DNA of 31,968 nucleotides, taken from positions 32,869 to 64,836 of IMG/VR virus record IMGVR_UViG_3300008261_000086. One strand, given 5' to 3'. Numbering within the stretch: the stretch's first letter is position 1; each line of letters starts with the position of its first letter. The notes below the pieces were generated by a model that saw only the letters and a program-made list of their open reading frames with translations, was not told where the DNA came from and did not search any database. Origin of the DNA: a virus. Below are positions 15,064-22,513 of this stretch, piece after piece. The position numbers were made by a program, and so were the translations under genes.

Positions 15064-15784
15064 CGGGGCCTTTCTGCGCCAACTTACGCATCCAGTAGCG
15101 GATGACCATCTGCTCCACACCAAGTTGCAGGGAGATGGCGTAGGCGCTTAGGCCCTTATTGGCCAGCTTGGCCAACTTCTTAGGGTCCACCTTGCCGTGC
15201 GATTCCCGTCCACTGGGCCGGTTCTTTCGCACTGCCGCAATACGCGCAGACAGTTCGGGCCTGGCGTAGACATAGGACCGCAGGGAGGACAAACGCAGCC
15301 CAGCAGCCGCAGCCAGTTCCGGCCAGGTGCGCCCTTCTGCCAGCCGCACCAACTCGTCATCGGAGGGGCGCTTGTGGTTGGTGTTCAACTTGACGCGCAA
15401 AGCCTTGGCCATCTCGCGCACACGACTTGCAGTTGTGTTGGCAAGACGGGCAATTTCAGTGGCAGAGCGCCGACGCTTGCGGTCCTGTAGCAGTTCACGA
15501 ATGCGCTCTTCGCGCTCCTGCTCCAGCCGCTCTCGTCGTCGTGGCAGGTTGCCGCCAGCCTTGCGGAACCAGTAGTCCACCGTTTGGCGGCGCACTCCTA
15601 ACCGCTCGTAGACCTCGGCAGAACTCAAGCGGTCGAACTTGCCCAACTCCCAAACCACCCGAATATCATCAGGGTCTGGGGCGCGAAACCCGGTACCTAG
15701 CGCCAGTTGGGCTTCCTCTGCATTCGCAGCAGTGCAAAACACCAAGTCCTTGCCGCTACCTGCCACATACAGCCGTCGAGCCAT
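14987..15784 (-). CDS. DNA-binding protein with four helix-turn-helix segments
   Basis: A 265-residue basic protein. Four helix-turn-helix-like segments are visible at residues about 54-76 (SSAEVYERLGVRRQTVDYWF), 107-130 (SATEIARLANTTASRV), 152-176 (TWPELAAAAGLRLSSLRSYV) and 210-234 (LSAYAISLQLGVEQMVIRYW). The first is followed by an arginine-rich linker. Such tandem HTH arrays suggest binding to an extended DNA site or bridging of sites. It starts 2 bases after the stop of the alpha-CTD-like gene, so both are made from one message. A transcription regulator or nucleoid-like role is likely by inference; no catalytic motif is seen. Confidence 0.75.
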   Translation of the reverse strand: MARRLYVAGSGKDLVFCTAANAEEAQLALGTGFRAPDPDDIRVVWELGKFDRLSSAEVYERLGVRRQTVDYWFRKAGGNLPRRRERLEQEREERIRELLQDRKRRRSATEIARLANTTASRVREMAKALRVKLNTNHKRPSDDELVRLAEGRTWPELAAAAGLRLSSLRSYVYARPELSARIAAVRKNRPSGRESHGKVDPKKLAKLANKGLSAYAISLQLGVEQMVIRYWMRKLAQKGPDEATSNGRTLGNVVGGSDGRTAGDP

Positions 15785-15786
15785 GG

Positions 15787-16218
15787 CTATCCCTCCTGCG
15801 GAAGTTCCATGCGTCCAATAGCCTGCACAACCTCAAACGGTGCGTTCAGTGCTGCCAACTGAGCCAGCACGGCCAGTTGCATGGCCTTGGCTCCACGGCG
15901 ATAGGCTGGCGGCAATGCAGCAGGCACCTCGGCGGCAATACGCCCATCCAGCCCAAGGCCAATGTATTGGAGGTACGCCTCAATGTGCAGCACGGTTTTA
16001 CGGCCCATGTTGCGGGCCTTGAGCAAAGCCTTGCGCTCCAGCTTGGACAACTGCCCAATGGTCTGGATGTTGTGCTTCTGGCAGTAGCTCATAGCCCGCA
16101 CAGCTAACGGCAGTTCCGTGACCGGCTGCTTGAGGAGGTCAGTCATGGGCAGTGCCCGCAACTTCTCAAAGCGCGGGCGGTCCTTTTCATAGACAATGGT
16201 CGGTGCCTGCTCACTCAT
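15787..16218 (-). CDS. Free-standing RNA polymerase alpha C-terminal domain-like protein
   Basis: A 143-residue protein from ATG 16218 (GGAG 7 bases upstream, ATGA overlap). Residues about 28-90 align with the alpha-subunit C-terminal domain: L-x(2)-P-V-x-E-L-x-L-x-V-R41, I-Q-T-I-G-x-L, L-L-K, and N70-M-G72-R-K74-T, then I-G-L-G-L. Against E. coli alpha, R265, G296 and K298 (DNA contacts with UP elements) are kept; N268 is Ser, C269 is Tyr and S299 is Thr. In bacteria this domain binds promoter DNA and activators but is tethered to the alpha N-terminal domain; here the tether and that domain are missing. The C-terminal 50 residues are unrelated helices. It is likely a transcription modulator. 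A helix-hairpin-helix DNA-binding protein is the alternative. Confidence 0.8.
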   Translation of the reverse strand: MSEQAPTIVYEKDRPRFEKLRALPMTDLLKQPVTELPLAVRAMSYCQKHNIQTIGQLSKLERKALLKARNMGRKTVLHIEAYLQYIGLGLDGRIAAEVPAALPPAYRRGAKAMQLAVLAQLAALNAPFEVVQAIGRMELPQEG

Positions 16219-16742
16219 GGAGCATCTCCGTTGTACGCATGAGGCCAGCACTTCATCACAAACACCTCTAATGCTGAACGCTTCCACTTGGGGGTACGAA
16301 GAATCCAAGCCGAAATAGGGGCCAAACAGGACCAGCAACTCCACGCATAGTTTTTTTCAAGCAAGTTTTTGCACTCATCTTGTGCCTGCTTGAGCTCCGC
16401 TATGCGTCCGGTCAGGATATCTGCTGCTTCCGCGCACTCTTGTGGATTGGCAGCACACTGCTTTAACAACTTGGCAACACCAGGTCCGCGAGGCCAAGAT
16501 ATGGGCGTTATCGAATACGATCCGATATGATGGTTTTCGGCGCCCATCAACTCAAGCAAGCGCGAACTTACATACTGCGCGATGTTGGCCTCATCTCGCC
16601 AATCGGCCATAACCTTTGCAATCTCGGCACCCTTTCCGCGCTCAATCGCATCCCATGCAGCACGCCGCACCGCTTCCAACTTGGCGTTCTCGTCGCGGAA
16701 CTTTTTTGCCAGAGCCTTCACGTCCTTGATGTCTACGCTCAC
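16215..16742 (-). CDS. Hypothetical helical protein
   Basis: A 175-residue protein starting at GTG 16742, with AAGGAG 7 bases upstream and a GTGA overlap with the preceding stop. It is mainly helical and charged, with a tryptophan- and cysteine-rich C-terminal segment (YAWSCWSCLAPISAWIL) that could be membrane-associated. Bases about 16300-16530 look AT-richer than neighbours. It lies directly before the alpha-CTD-like gene. No family is recognised. Confidence 0.65.
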   Translation of the reverse strand: MSVDIKDVKALAKKFRDENAKLEAVRRAAWDAIERGKGAEIAKVMADWRDEANIAQYVSSRLLELMGAENHHIGSYSITPISWPRGPGVAKLLKQCAANPQECAEAADILTGRIAELKQAQDECKNLLEKNYAWSCWSCLAPISAWILRTPKWKRSALEVFVMKCWPHAYNGDAP

Positions 16743-16957
16743 GGCGCATCTCCTTGCACAGCCCTCCACAACTGCTCTCGGAGGCGCAGGTTCTCAGCGG
16801 ACAGGTACTGGGCGAGGTCAAGTGCCTCCTCCAGTGCCATCTGCTGCCAATCGCGATCTTCGTGATGGTCGAGGCCCTTCCCGTAGGTATTGCGGCCCAC
16901 TCGGCGGCGCTCCTCCAGCAAACGGTCAAAGTGCTGCTCTGCCAATGTCTTCGTCAT
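16739..16957 (-). CDS. Small helical protein, weak MazG-like pattern
   Basis: A 72-residue protein. The segment YGKGLDHHEDRDWQQMALEEALDLAQYL recalls all-alpha NTP pyrophosphohydrolase (MazG-like) helices with the E-E-x(2)-D pattern and is common in small phage proteins. It is too short for a full enzyme, so function is open. ATGA and GTGA overlaps join both neighbours. Confidence 0.65.
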   Translation of the reverse strand: MTKTLAEQHFDRLLEERRRVGRNTYGKGLDHHEDRDWQQMALEEALDLAQYLSAENLRLREQLWRAVQGDAP

Positions 16958-17181
16958 GGAACCACCTGCTGGTATTGGTACTGCATGGTCACTCGGCGGT
17001 CATCGGCCTTGAGCGTGTCGATCTCGTCAAGTGCCTTTTCCAACCGACACACAGTGCATGGGCTGTCTTGCGGGCAAGAGGGAATGGCGCCGTCACCTGG
17101 CGTGCAATCGTGCTCGCGCAGGCGCTCCCGCAGGTACTGAATCCGCTCCTGCAACTCCTTGATGAGCAAGTCCGCGCTCAT
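16954..17181 (-). CDS. Small coiled-coil protein with cysteine cluster
   Basis: A 75-residue protein with two helical segments around C26, C36, C42 and C45 (CTVC), which could hold a zinc. The ATGA overlap joins both neighbours. Function unknown. Confidence 0.65.
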   Translation of the reverse strand: MSADLLIKELQERIQYLRERLREHDCTPGDGAIPSCPQDSPCTVCRLEKALDEIDTLKADDRRVTMQYQYQQVVP

Positions 17182-17438
17182 GGGCGATCCACCCGCCGCA
17201 GGACGATCATCAACTCGGCCCAGGTGTGCCGATCACCCTGCGGGTCGGAGAGGGCGTGGTCCACGTCCAGCATAAGTTGCCGGATGTCGGTCTCCGACAA
17301 CAGTGGCGTGATGTGGGCAATGGCCCCCGCAATCGTCACTGCCTGCTGGCCGGTGTCCTTACCAATTGCATGGCGCAGTGCGGCCCGTGCCAAAATGCCT
17401 AAATCGTCTTGCTGCTCCACCGTCACTTTTGAACCCAC
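17178..17438 (-). CDS. Hypothetical protein
   Basis: An 86-residue protein starting at GTG 17438, 6 bases after a strong GAGGAG. It overlaps the upstream gene by 16 bases and the downstream start by 4. Helical; no motif is recognised. Confidence 0.65.
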   Translation of the reverse strand: MGSKVTVEQQDDLGILARAALRHAIGKDTGQQAVTIAGAIAHITPLLSETDIRQLMLDVDHALSDPQGDRHTWAELMIVLRRVDRP

Positions 17439-17677
17439 GTCGAACTCCTCAGTGTTTCAGTCATTGCAGGCTGCTGTGTCATCTTGATGTGCTGGAGTAC
17501 CTGCCACTCCCGCACTGCTGCGGCGTACCGTGCCGCAAAGCCATCCCAATCCAGTGAATCGATCTCGCCAGCGTCGCGGCTCATGGCGGCGGAGTGCATC
17601 TGCTGCTCGCGCAACTGCACAATGCGCTTGGCCTCCACGACACGCTGCTCCAGCGTCAACTCTTGGTTAGAGGGCAT
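17423..17677 (-). CDS. Hypothetical helical protein
   Basis: An 84-residue protein from ATG 17677 with GGAGGTG upstream; a longer frame upstream is shadow. Two amphipathic helices (VVEAKRIVQLREQQ and FAARYAAAVREWQVL). Function unknown. Confidence 0.65.
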   Translation of the reverse strand: MPSNQELTLEQRVVEAKRIVQLREQQMHSAAMSRDAGEIDSLDWDGFAARYAAAVREWQVLQHIKMTQQPAMTETLRSSTWVQK

Positions 17678-17957
17678 TAGACACCTCCAATCCCAGCTTG
17701 CGGCGATTTTGTGCAATCATCTGATCAAGGTCCGCATAGTACAGCGCCTCTTGCGCCTTCAGTTCAGCCTCCGCAGCCGACAGGTCGGTGAGCCAACTAC
17801 GCAGCACCTCCATGTGCGTGGAGAGCTTCATGCCAGAAGCCTCTAACTCATCGAGAACCTTTCGTGCCGCAGTGATGGCCAGACCTTGGTAGACCGTCAC
17901 CTTACCGCGAGCCAGACCCACGTCAGAAACTTCAACACCGTTCAGTACCGTTGCCAT
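17667..17957 (-). CDS. Hypothetical protein, first gene of the long - strand operon
   Basis: A 96-residue protein from ATG 17957, with GGAGG 6 bases upstream. It has an N-terminal beta-like part and a long helical part (EVLRSWLTDLSAAEAELKAQEALYYADLDQM). It follows a terminator and a leader, so it is probably the first gene of the transcript running to 6900. No family is recognised. Confidence 0.68.
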   Translation of the reverse strand: MATVLNGVEVSDVGLARGKVTVYQGLAITAARKVLDELEASGMKLSTHMEVLRSWLTDLSAAEAELKAQEALYYADLDQMIAQNRRKLGLEVSNAL

Positions 17958-17973
17958 GAGTGCCTCCGTTTTT

Positions 17974-17990
17974 GGTAGGCCAACCCTACC
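17974..17990. promoter_or_regulatory. Inverted repeat in the leader of the long operon
   Basis: GGTAGG (17974-17979) and CCTACC (17985-17990) flank five bases, forming a hairpin or a possible operator about 17 bases upstream of the start at 17957. No convincing -35/-10 pair was found around it. Confidence 0.4.
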
Positions 17991-18030
17991 ACAGGGGATG
18001 TTGCCTGACACACGATATTTCTTAGGCCAA

Positions 18031-18065
18031 AAAGCAAAGGGGCCAGTGCAACTGCACCAGCCCCT
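18031..18065 (-). terminator. Terminator after the Rad50-like gene
   Basis: On the - strand AGGGGC (18060-18065) pairs with GCCCCT (18038-18043), with an inner GTGC/GCAC stem, followed by TTGCTTTTTGG. It lies 22 bases after the stop of the ATPase gene. Confidence 0.8.
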
Positions 18066-18086
18066 CGCGCTTGAGTGCTTGTGTTG

Positions 18087-19727
18087 CTAACCGGACAGAA
18101 CAGCCTTGCCGTCACTGAGCGAAACCCGAATGTGCCGGTCTGGGCGCAGTGCCTTGACCAAGTCGGGGCTATGGGTCACCACCACGACCACACGGTCCTG
18201 CGCCATCTCTGCCAGCACTGCGGCAACATCCGACTGCCCCTGCACGTCGAGGGCGTCAAAGACCTCATCGCAGAGCAGGGAGCCGTCGCGGCCATGTGCA
18301 GCCACCGCCAGTTCGCGCAGGGCCAGCAGGAGGGCCACATCGACTCGGCGCCGCTCGCCACCAGAGCAGGAGGCATAGGGACGCCCATGCACTCGCAGGG
18401 AGATGGCGTCCACCGTGCTGCCGCTCTTTTGGGTGGTGGTGCCTGTCAGGCTAATAGCCAGCGCCCCCTGCTCCGTAGGCATACGGTCCAGCCAGGCGTT
18501 AGCCTGACCTTCAAGTGCTGTCAGGCTGTGGTCAAGCACCTGAGCCCGCACACCTCGCAGCCCAAGCACCTGCTCCGTGGCCTCAAGGTGCGCCAAGTGC
18601 AGTTGCGCTTCCGCTGCTGCCTGCTTGGACACCTCCACCTTGCCTGCCCACTCAGCCACCGCATTCTGGGCGTCCAGCACCTTTTGCGCCAGGCCTGCGC
18701 GCTGCTTGGCTGCTTGCTCGGCTAGACGGAACTCCGTGCGTGCTGTGTTCAGCTTGTTCTGTAGCTCTTGCAGTTCGTACTTGAGGTCAGCCTCCATAGC
18801 GCGGGCAGCGACCATGTCCACTTCGACGGCAGCTAGCGCACGAACGGACTCCTGCCGCAGTCGCTCCACCTCGCGCTCTAGGTGGCTCTTCATGTCCACG
18901 ACATTCTGTCCGCAGGTGACGCAGGTGTCCTTGGAGAGTCGGGCAAGGCGGGCCTGCTCTGCACGCAAGTCTGCTATGCACTCTGCCTGCTTCTTCAGCA
19001 GGTCCACCACGACATCGGTTGCCTTGCTGGCGTCGGACTCTGCCGCCTTGACCAAGTCCACCAACCGCTGGCCCTCGGCCTTCATGGCCTTGAGGTCTTT
19101 AGCCTCTGTTGTCAGGTCGGCCAGTTCTTTCTTGGCTGTGTCTAGCTGAGACTGCGCGAAACCCAACTGTAGGTTTACTTTCTCGCAATCGGAGGTGGCC
19201 TGCTGCGCCTTGGCCGATGCCTCCCGCTTGTCCTTACGGCAGGCGTCCAGAGCCACGTCGAAGGCAGACAGCCCAAGGAACTCCTCCAGCAGGCGCTTTC
19301 GGTCAGCGTCCCGTGCCAGAGAGAATGCGGCGCTATCGGCACTTGAAAGGACGCAGGTCCGTCGCCACACGTCATAGGAGCCCACGACATGCTCTAGCGC
19401 AGCCTGTGCCTTGCTGGTGGTTTCGTACTCGGTGGCTGATGTGTTGAGGTACTGCCACTCCAACTTGGAGGCGCCTGCCTTAGACCTCTTGCGGGTCAGG
19501 CGCAGTTGGTCAGTTTCCAGAGTGACTGCCCCCGGCTGGCCAGAGCGCCAGCCCAACTCCCCGCGCAGGCTCTCGCCCCAGCCAGCGGTGGCCACGGCTT
19601 CTAGCAGGCTGCTCTTGCCCGACCCGTTGCCGCCCGTAACCGCCACAAGGCCACGGGAGGGCAGGGCGACCTCGGACTGCTCATGGGTCGCAAAGTTAGC
19701 CAGGGTCAGTTTCCGTAGGTGCAGCAT
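18087..19727 (-). CDS. Rad50/SbcC-like recombination ATPase
   Basis: A 546-residue SMC-type ATPase, about the size of T4 gp46. Walker A is GGNGSGKSS (residues 32-40), a zinc hook C269-V-T-C272 lies in the middle of the coiled coil, the ABC signature is S455-GGERRR, Walker B is LLCDEVFDALD (484-494) and the H-loop is H519. With the Mre11-like nuclease at 20880 it should process DNA ends for recombination-dependent replication and repair, tethering DNA ends by zinc-linked hooks. The start overlaps the previous gene by 32 bases with GGGGAG upstream. Five small genes separate it from the nuclease partner, although both sit in one transcript ending in a terminator. Confidence 0.94.
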   Translation of the reverse strand: MLHLRKLTLANFATHEQSEVALPSRGLVAVTGGNGSGKSSLLEAVATAGWGESLRGELGWRSGQPGAVTLETDQLRLTRKRSKAGASKLEWQYLNTSATEYETTSKAQAALEHVVGSYDVWRRTCVLSSADSAAFSLARDADRKRLLEEFLGLSAFDVALDACRKDKREASAKAQQATSDCEKVNLQLGFAQSQLDTAKKELADLTTEAKDLKAMKAEGQRLVDLVKAAESDASKATDVVVDLLKKQAECIADLRAEQARLARLSKDTCVTCGQNVVDMKSHLEREVERLRQESVRALAAVEVDMVAARAMEADLKYELQELQNKLNTARTEFRLAEQAAKQRAGLAQKVLDAQNAVAEWAGKVEVSKQAAAEAQLHLAHLEATEQVLGLRGVRAQVLDHSLTALEGQANAWLDRMPTEQGALAISLTGTTTQKSGSTVDAISLRVHGRPYASCSGGERRRVDVALLLALRELAVAAHGRDGSLLCDEVFDALDVQGQSDVAAVLAEMAQDRVVVVVTHSPDLVKALRPDRHIRVSLSDGKAVLSG

Positions 19728-20058
19728 CGGCCCTCTCCCCGTTGCAGATCATTTCCATGTCTTCTATCGCCTCATTCGCAGCCCGCTGCACTGCCTCCAG
19801 CATGGAACGCGAGATAGCCCAGGACAGGCTGTTGAGTTCCATGTGGCCAAACTCAGGCTGGATCGGCAGGGGAAGCATAGCCGACGAGTACACGCTCGTA
19901 TCGCCCGTGGCGTCCTCTCCTTGGTAAAGCAGCGTTACCGCATAGCCCACCGGCAGCTTGCCCTCCAACTGCGGCATGCTGAGTAGGTAGTCATGCAGGG
20001 CTTTTGAGAGGGGCGCGAACTCGGCCTGCACATCGCGCAACACAAGGGTATCACTCAT
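19696..20058 (-). CDS. Hypothetical protein between Rad50- and Mre11-like genes
   Basis: A 120-residue protein with a mixed alpha/beta pattern, overlapping the ATPase gene by 32 bases and the upstream gene by 8. It has no recognised motif and an acidic C-terminus. The location inside a recombination operon suggests an accessory role, which is inference. Confidence 0.65.
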   Translation of the reverse strand: MSDTLVLRDVQAEFAPLSKALHDYLLSMPQLEGKLPVGYAVTLLYQGEDATGDTSVYSSAMLPLPIQPEFGHMELNSLSWAISRSMLEAVQRAANEAIEDMEMICNGERADAAPTETDPG

Positions 20059-20278
20059 TGTCGGAAATCCTCTCTAGCGTGCAATCGCCAATCTTCATGG
20101 TGCTCCACGAAGTCAGCAATTGTCGGAGGAGCGCGATCTCGTTTCGGGCCTCTCGGAGTGCTTGAAGCAGTTGCGGCGCCTGTTCCGCAATAAACACTGC
20201 GTCATCAATGTCCCCTTCCTCTGGCGACATCCACTGAGCGTAGCGTTTCTCAATAGCAATTAAGTCGTCATCGGTCAT
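20051..20278 (-). CDS. Small Ead-like helical protein
   Basis: A 75-residue protein from ATG 20278 (ATGA overlap with the previous stop). It opens MTDDDLIAIEKRY and has LLQALREARNEIALLRQLL, the same design as the genes at 12500-13513. Function unknown. Confidence 0.7.
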   Translation of the reverse strand: MTDDDLIAIEKRYAQWMSPEEGDIDDAVFIAEQAPQLLQALREARNEIALLRQLLTSWSTMKIGDCTLERISDNE

Positions 20279-20463
20279 GGGTGCCATTCCACTAGGCGCA
20301 GGGCGTCCACGGCAGGCTCGCAGTGCCCGCAGTAGCTCTCCATGCTGCACTTGTACCGACAGCGCCCCATGCTTTGGTGAAGGGTCTCCACCAGCATGGC
20401 AATCTTTCGCTGTGCCAGCTTGAGTTGAAGGGTCAGGTTTTCAACCTGTTCAGGGATTCGCAT
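20275..20463 (-). CDS. Small coiled-coil protein with cysteine cluster
   Basis: A 62-residue protein: a helix (VENLTLQLKLAQRKIAMLVETL) followed by C35, C39, C45 and C48, possibly a zinc site. ATGA overlap downstream. Function unknown. Confidence 0.65.
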   Translation of the reverse strand: MRIPEQVENLTLQLKLAQRKIAMLVETLHQSMGRCRYKCSMESYCGHCEPAVDALRLVEWHP

Positions 20464-20653
20464 TGTCAGCCCCGACCTTTTTCAGCACCAACTCCGCCTC
20501 AAAAGCCTCGGCCAGTGCCTCTCCATGGGCCAGCGCCATGTCCTCGGTGCCGGTCATTAGACCCGACTGAATGACCTTGCCGTCCTCGTCCAGCACTTGG
20601 TTTTGCCACAGGACTTCGCTCACCCGCTCCAACACGACCTTCTTGGTTGCCAT
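20450..20653 (-). CDS. Hypothetical protein
   Basis: A 67-residue protein from ATG 20653 with AAGGGGAAA upstream; a longer in-frame extension is rejected because it lacks a site. It contains a beta hairpin-like part (VSEVLWQNQVLDEDGKVIQ) and a helix. Function unknown. Confidence 0.65.
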   Translation of the reverse strand: MATKKVVLERVSEVLWQNQVLDEDGKVIQSGLMTGTEDMALAHGEALAEAFEAELVLKKVGADNANP

Positions 20654-20883
20654 CACTTTTCCCCTTCCATACGGAGCAAAATGCCCTTGGTGCAAGAAAC
20701 CAACTCGTCCATGCGCCGCCCCATGCGGTGCAGTTCCTCAGTCATTAGCGCCAACTGCCTGGCCTGCTCTAGCTGGGCAATGACCGGCCACTCCTCGTAG
20801 AGCGAGGCGATGTTGCTGCTTTGCAGCTTCTCAACCACCTTTTCGCTCAGGACTCGTACTGCTGTTTGCGTGTCTTTTGTCAT
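20653..20883 (-). CDS. Hypothetical helical protein
   Basis: A 76-residue, mostly helical protein coupled by ATGA to the Mre11-like gene upstream and overlapping the next start by one base. No motif is recognised. Confidence 0.65.
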   Translation of the reverse strand: MTKDTQTAVRVLSEKVVEKLQSSNIASLYEEWPVIAQLEQARQLALMTEELHRMGRRMDELVSCTKGILLRMEGEK

Positions 20884-21971
20884 ACAGTGCCTCCCTGTGA
20901 CAGGTACTTGCCTGCCATCGCCAGAACCTTACTTCGCTCTACGCCCTCTGCCACGGGCATCTCGGTGACGTACTTGGCTAGCGCCTCCCGCAGCGTGCCT
21001 GCCTCACGCACTGCCACTGCTGCCGCCCTCGTCGCGTCCTTGGCATCCGTTGTGTCTGTGACTGCGCGAGCCGTCACACCCCAAGAGCGGACCTCGTCCA
21101 GTGCGCTTGCCGCCTCACCCTTGAGGTTTAGGTAAGGATAGATGTCACAGCCGCGCCGCTTCCATTCAATATACGCTTCCCGTGCCTCGTCCAGTGTGGA
21201 CACAGACAGGAACCGTGGGCCGGGAATGTGGACAATGCTCATGTGCCCGGTGACTGTGTCGAGGACGTGAACCTGTCCATAGTCCCAACCGGGGTTGTCC
21301 CAGCCCGTCGGAGCCAGTGCGCCACACTGAACGATGTTGCCCCACCGCTTGGGCGTATGCCAGTTGCCGCAGTAGGCATAGACAATGCTGTGGCGCTTCA
21401 TGGCCTCCTGCACCACCTCCAGCGGAATGGCGTCGTGCGCCTCTCTAAGGAAGGCTGGCGTGTCCTTGTCGATGACGCCAAGGTGGAAGGCCAGCACTCG
21501 TTTGTGGTCAGGACCAAACTGAGCCGCGTGCTGCACTGCCTCCTCAACCGCAGGCGCAAACCATTCGCGGCAGTCACCTGGCATAAAGGGAATGGAAAGC
21601 AGCGCCGTGTCCTTGATGAAGGCAACATCTGTTTCCTGCTCCACCTGCACGTTCTGGAGCGGACGCAGGGGACCAAGGGCGTTGTCGCCATCGGTCGTGC
21701 TCACCATGTCGTGGTTGCCCAAGAGAATGTAGGTGTTAGGGCCTCCCTCAAAGATGCGCTGCGCTTGAGCAATTAGCTGCGGGCTTGGATTGCTGGTATC
21801 GAACAGGTCACCGCACACCACAAAGGCATCGCAGTCAACCGTGGCCTCCACCGCAGCTTTCAGTGCGTCCAGAACTTGGTTGCCTCGCGTGTTCACACCG
21901 CAGACCACAGGCCCGCCAAAGGTGCTTGGGTTGCCGACATGGACATCCGCTACGAATGCTAGCTTGGCCAC
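20880..21971 (-). CDS. Mre11/SbcD-like nuclease
   Basis: A 363-residue calcineurin-like nuclease, the usual partner of the Rad50-like ATPase (T4 gp47 type). Metal-binding motifs: D9-V-H11, G54-D55, G85-N-H87-D88, H163 in FHLG, and G202-N-W-H205. The last motif is usually GHxH; here the first histidine is Asn. The enzyme should cut ends and hairpins during recombination. GTG 21971 starts the gene, directly after a TAA and 5 bases after GGAGGTG. A helical C-terminal region (residues about 300-363) probably docks to the ATPase. Confidence 0.93.
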   Translation of the reverse strand: MAKLAFVADVHVGNPSTFGGPVVCGVNTRGNQVLDALKAAVEATVDCDAFVVCGDLFDTSNPSPQLIAQAQRIFEGGPNTYILLGNHDMVSTTDGDNALGPLRPLQNVQVEQETDVAFIKDTALLSIPFMPGDCREWFAPAVEEAVQHAAQFGPDHKRVLAFHLGVIDKDTPAFLREAHDAIPLEVVQEAMKRHSIVYAYCGNWHTPKRWGNIVQCGALAPTGWDNPGWDYGQVHVLDTVTGHMSIVHIPGPRFLSVSTLDEAREAYIEWKRRGCDIYPYLNLKGEAASALDEVRSWGVTARAVTDTTDAKDATRAAAVAVREAGTLREALAKYVTEMPVAEGVERSKVLAMAGKYLSQGGTV

Positions 21972-22178
21972 TTACCACCTCCCCGTCACGTTGACCTCGT
22001 CCACGTCCAGTGTTGTGGCCATGTCCAGTGCAATAACCACTGCATGCCACTTGTTGGTGGCCGTCCCTACTCGACGCATCCGTTGCTGCCCGTAGTACAC
22101 ATCAACCGCCCAGACAGTGACATCGCCTTGCTGGGTTGCCACCACGCGCAGTTCATCCGCCTTGGTCTGGTCGCTCAT
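21972..22178 (-). CDS. Hypothetical protein
   Basis: A 68-residue beta-rich protein (RVVATQQGDVTVWAVDVYYG) with a helix. Its stop abuts the nuclease GTG. It overlaps the cysteine-rich gene upstream by 26 bases. Function unknown. Confidence 0.65.
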   Translation of the reverse strand: MSDQTKADELRVVATQQGDVTVWAVDVYYGQQRMRRVGTATNKWHAVVIALDMATTLDVDEVNVTGRW

Positions 22179-22509
22179 TCTGCCGCTCCTGCCTCTTGCG
22201 TTCGTTGCGTTTTCGCAGCCACTCCGACCGCTTCACCAGCACCGCTTCCCAGTTGCCGTAGTAGTAGTTGAACCAGCCCTTGCGCGTCTGCTCTCGTCGC
22301 ACATCGCGGTTGGCGTAGACGTACTCACGTCGATGGCACGGCTTGCACTTGGCCACCCACCCACAAGCGCAGACCTGGCGGTTTCGGTTACTGTTCGCGG
22401 AAATCTGCTCATGGCATCGAATGCACAAGCGATGCTGGCGCTTATCGTCGGAACTATGTGTCAGTGGGCAGTTACAACGTAGACAGTGTGGGTACTTGAA
22501 CTCGCGCAA
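22153..22509 (-). CDS. Cysteine-rich zinc-binding basic protein
   Basis: A 118-residue protein with C9-x2-C12, C29-x2-C32, C47-x-C49 and C55-x2-C58, enough for two zinc sites, then a strongly basic helix (EWLRKRNERKRQERQ). The start appears to be TTG 22509, 7 bases after GAGGT; there is no Met codon in the frame. It overlaps the gene downstream by 26 bases. A nucleic-acid-binding role is plausible. Confidence 0.65.
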   Translation of the reverse strand: MREFKYPHCLRCNCPLTHSSDDKRQHRLCIRCHEQISANSNRNRQVCACGWVAKCKPCHRREYVYANRDVRREQTRKGWFNYYYGNWEAVLVKRSEWLRKRNERKRQERQNERPDQGG

Positions 22510-22513
22510 GTGC

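Noticed and set aside
15427-16107. 226-codon + strand frame over the alpha-CTD-like and HTH genes
   Set aside because: Shadow of two well-supported - strand genes.
16582-17487. 301-codon + strand frame across several small genes
   Set aside because: Low-complexity serine/arginine product; the - strand genes here have ribosome-binding sites and 4-base overlaps.
18075-18725. 216-codon + strand frame inside the Rad50-like gene
   Set aside because: Opposite strand contains Walker B and signature motifs; the + frame has none.
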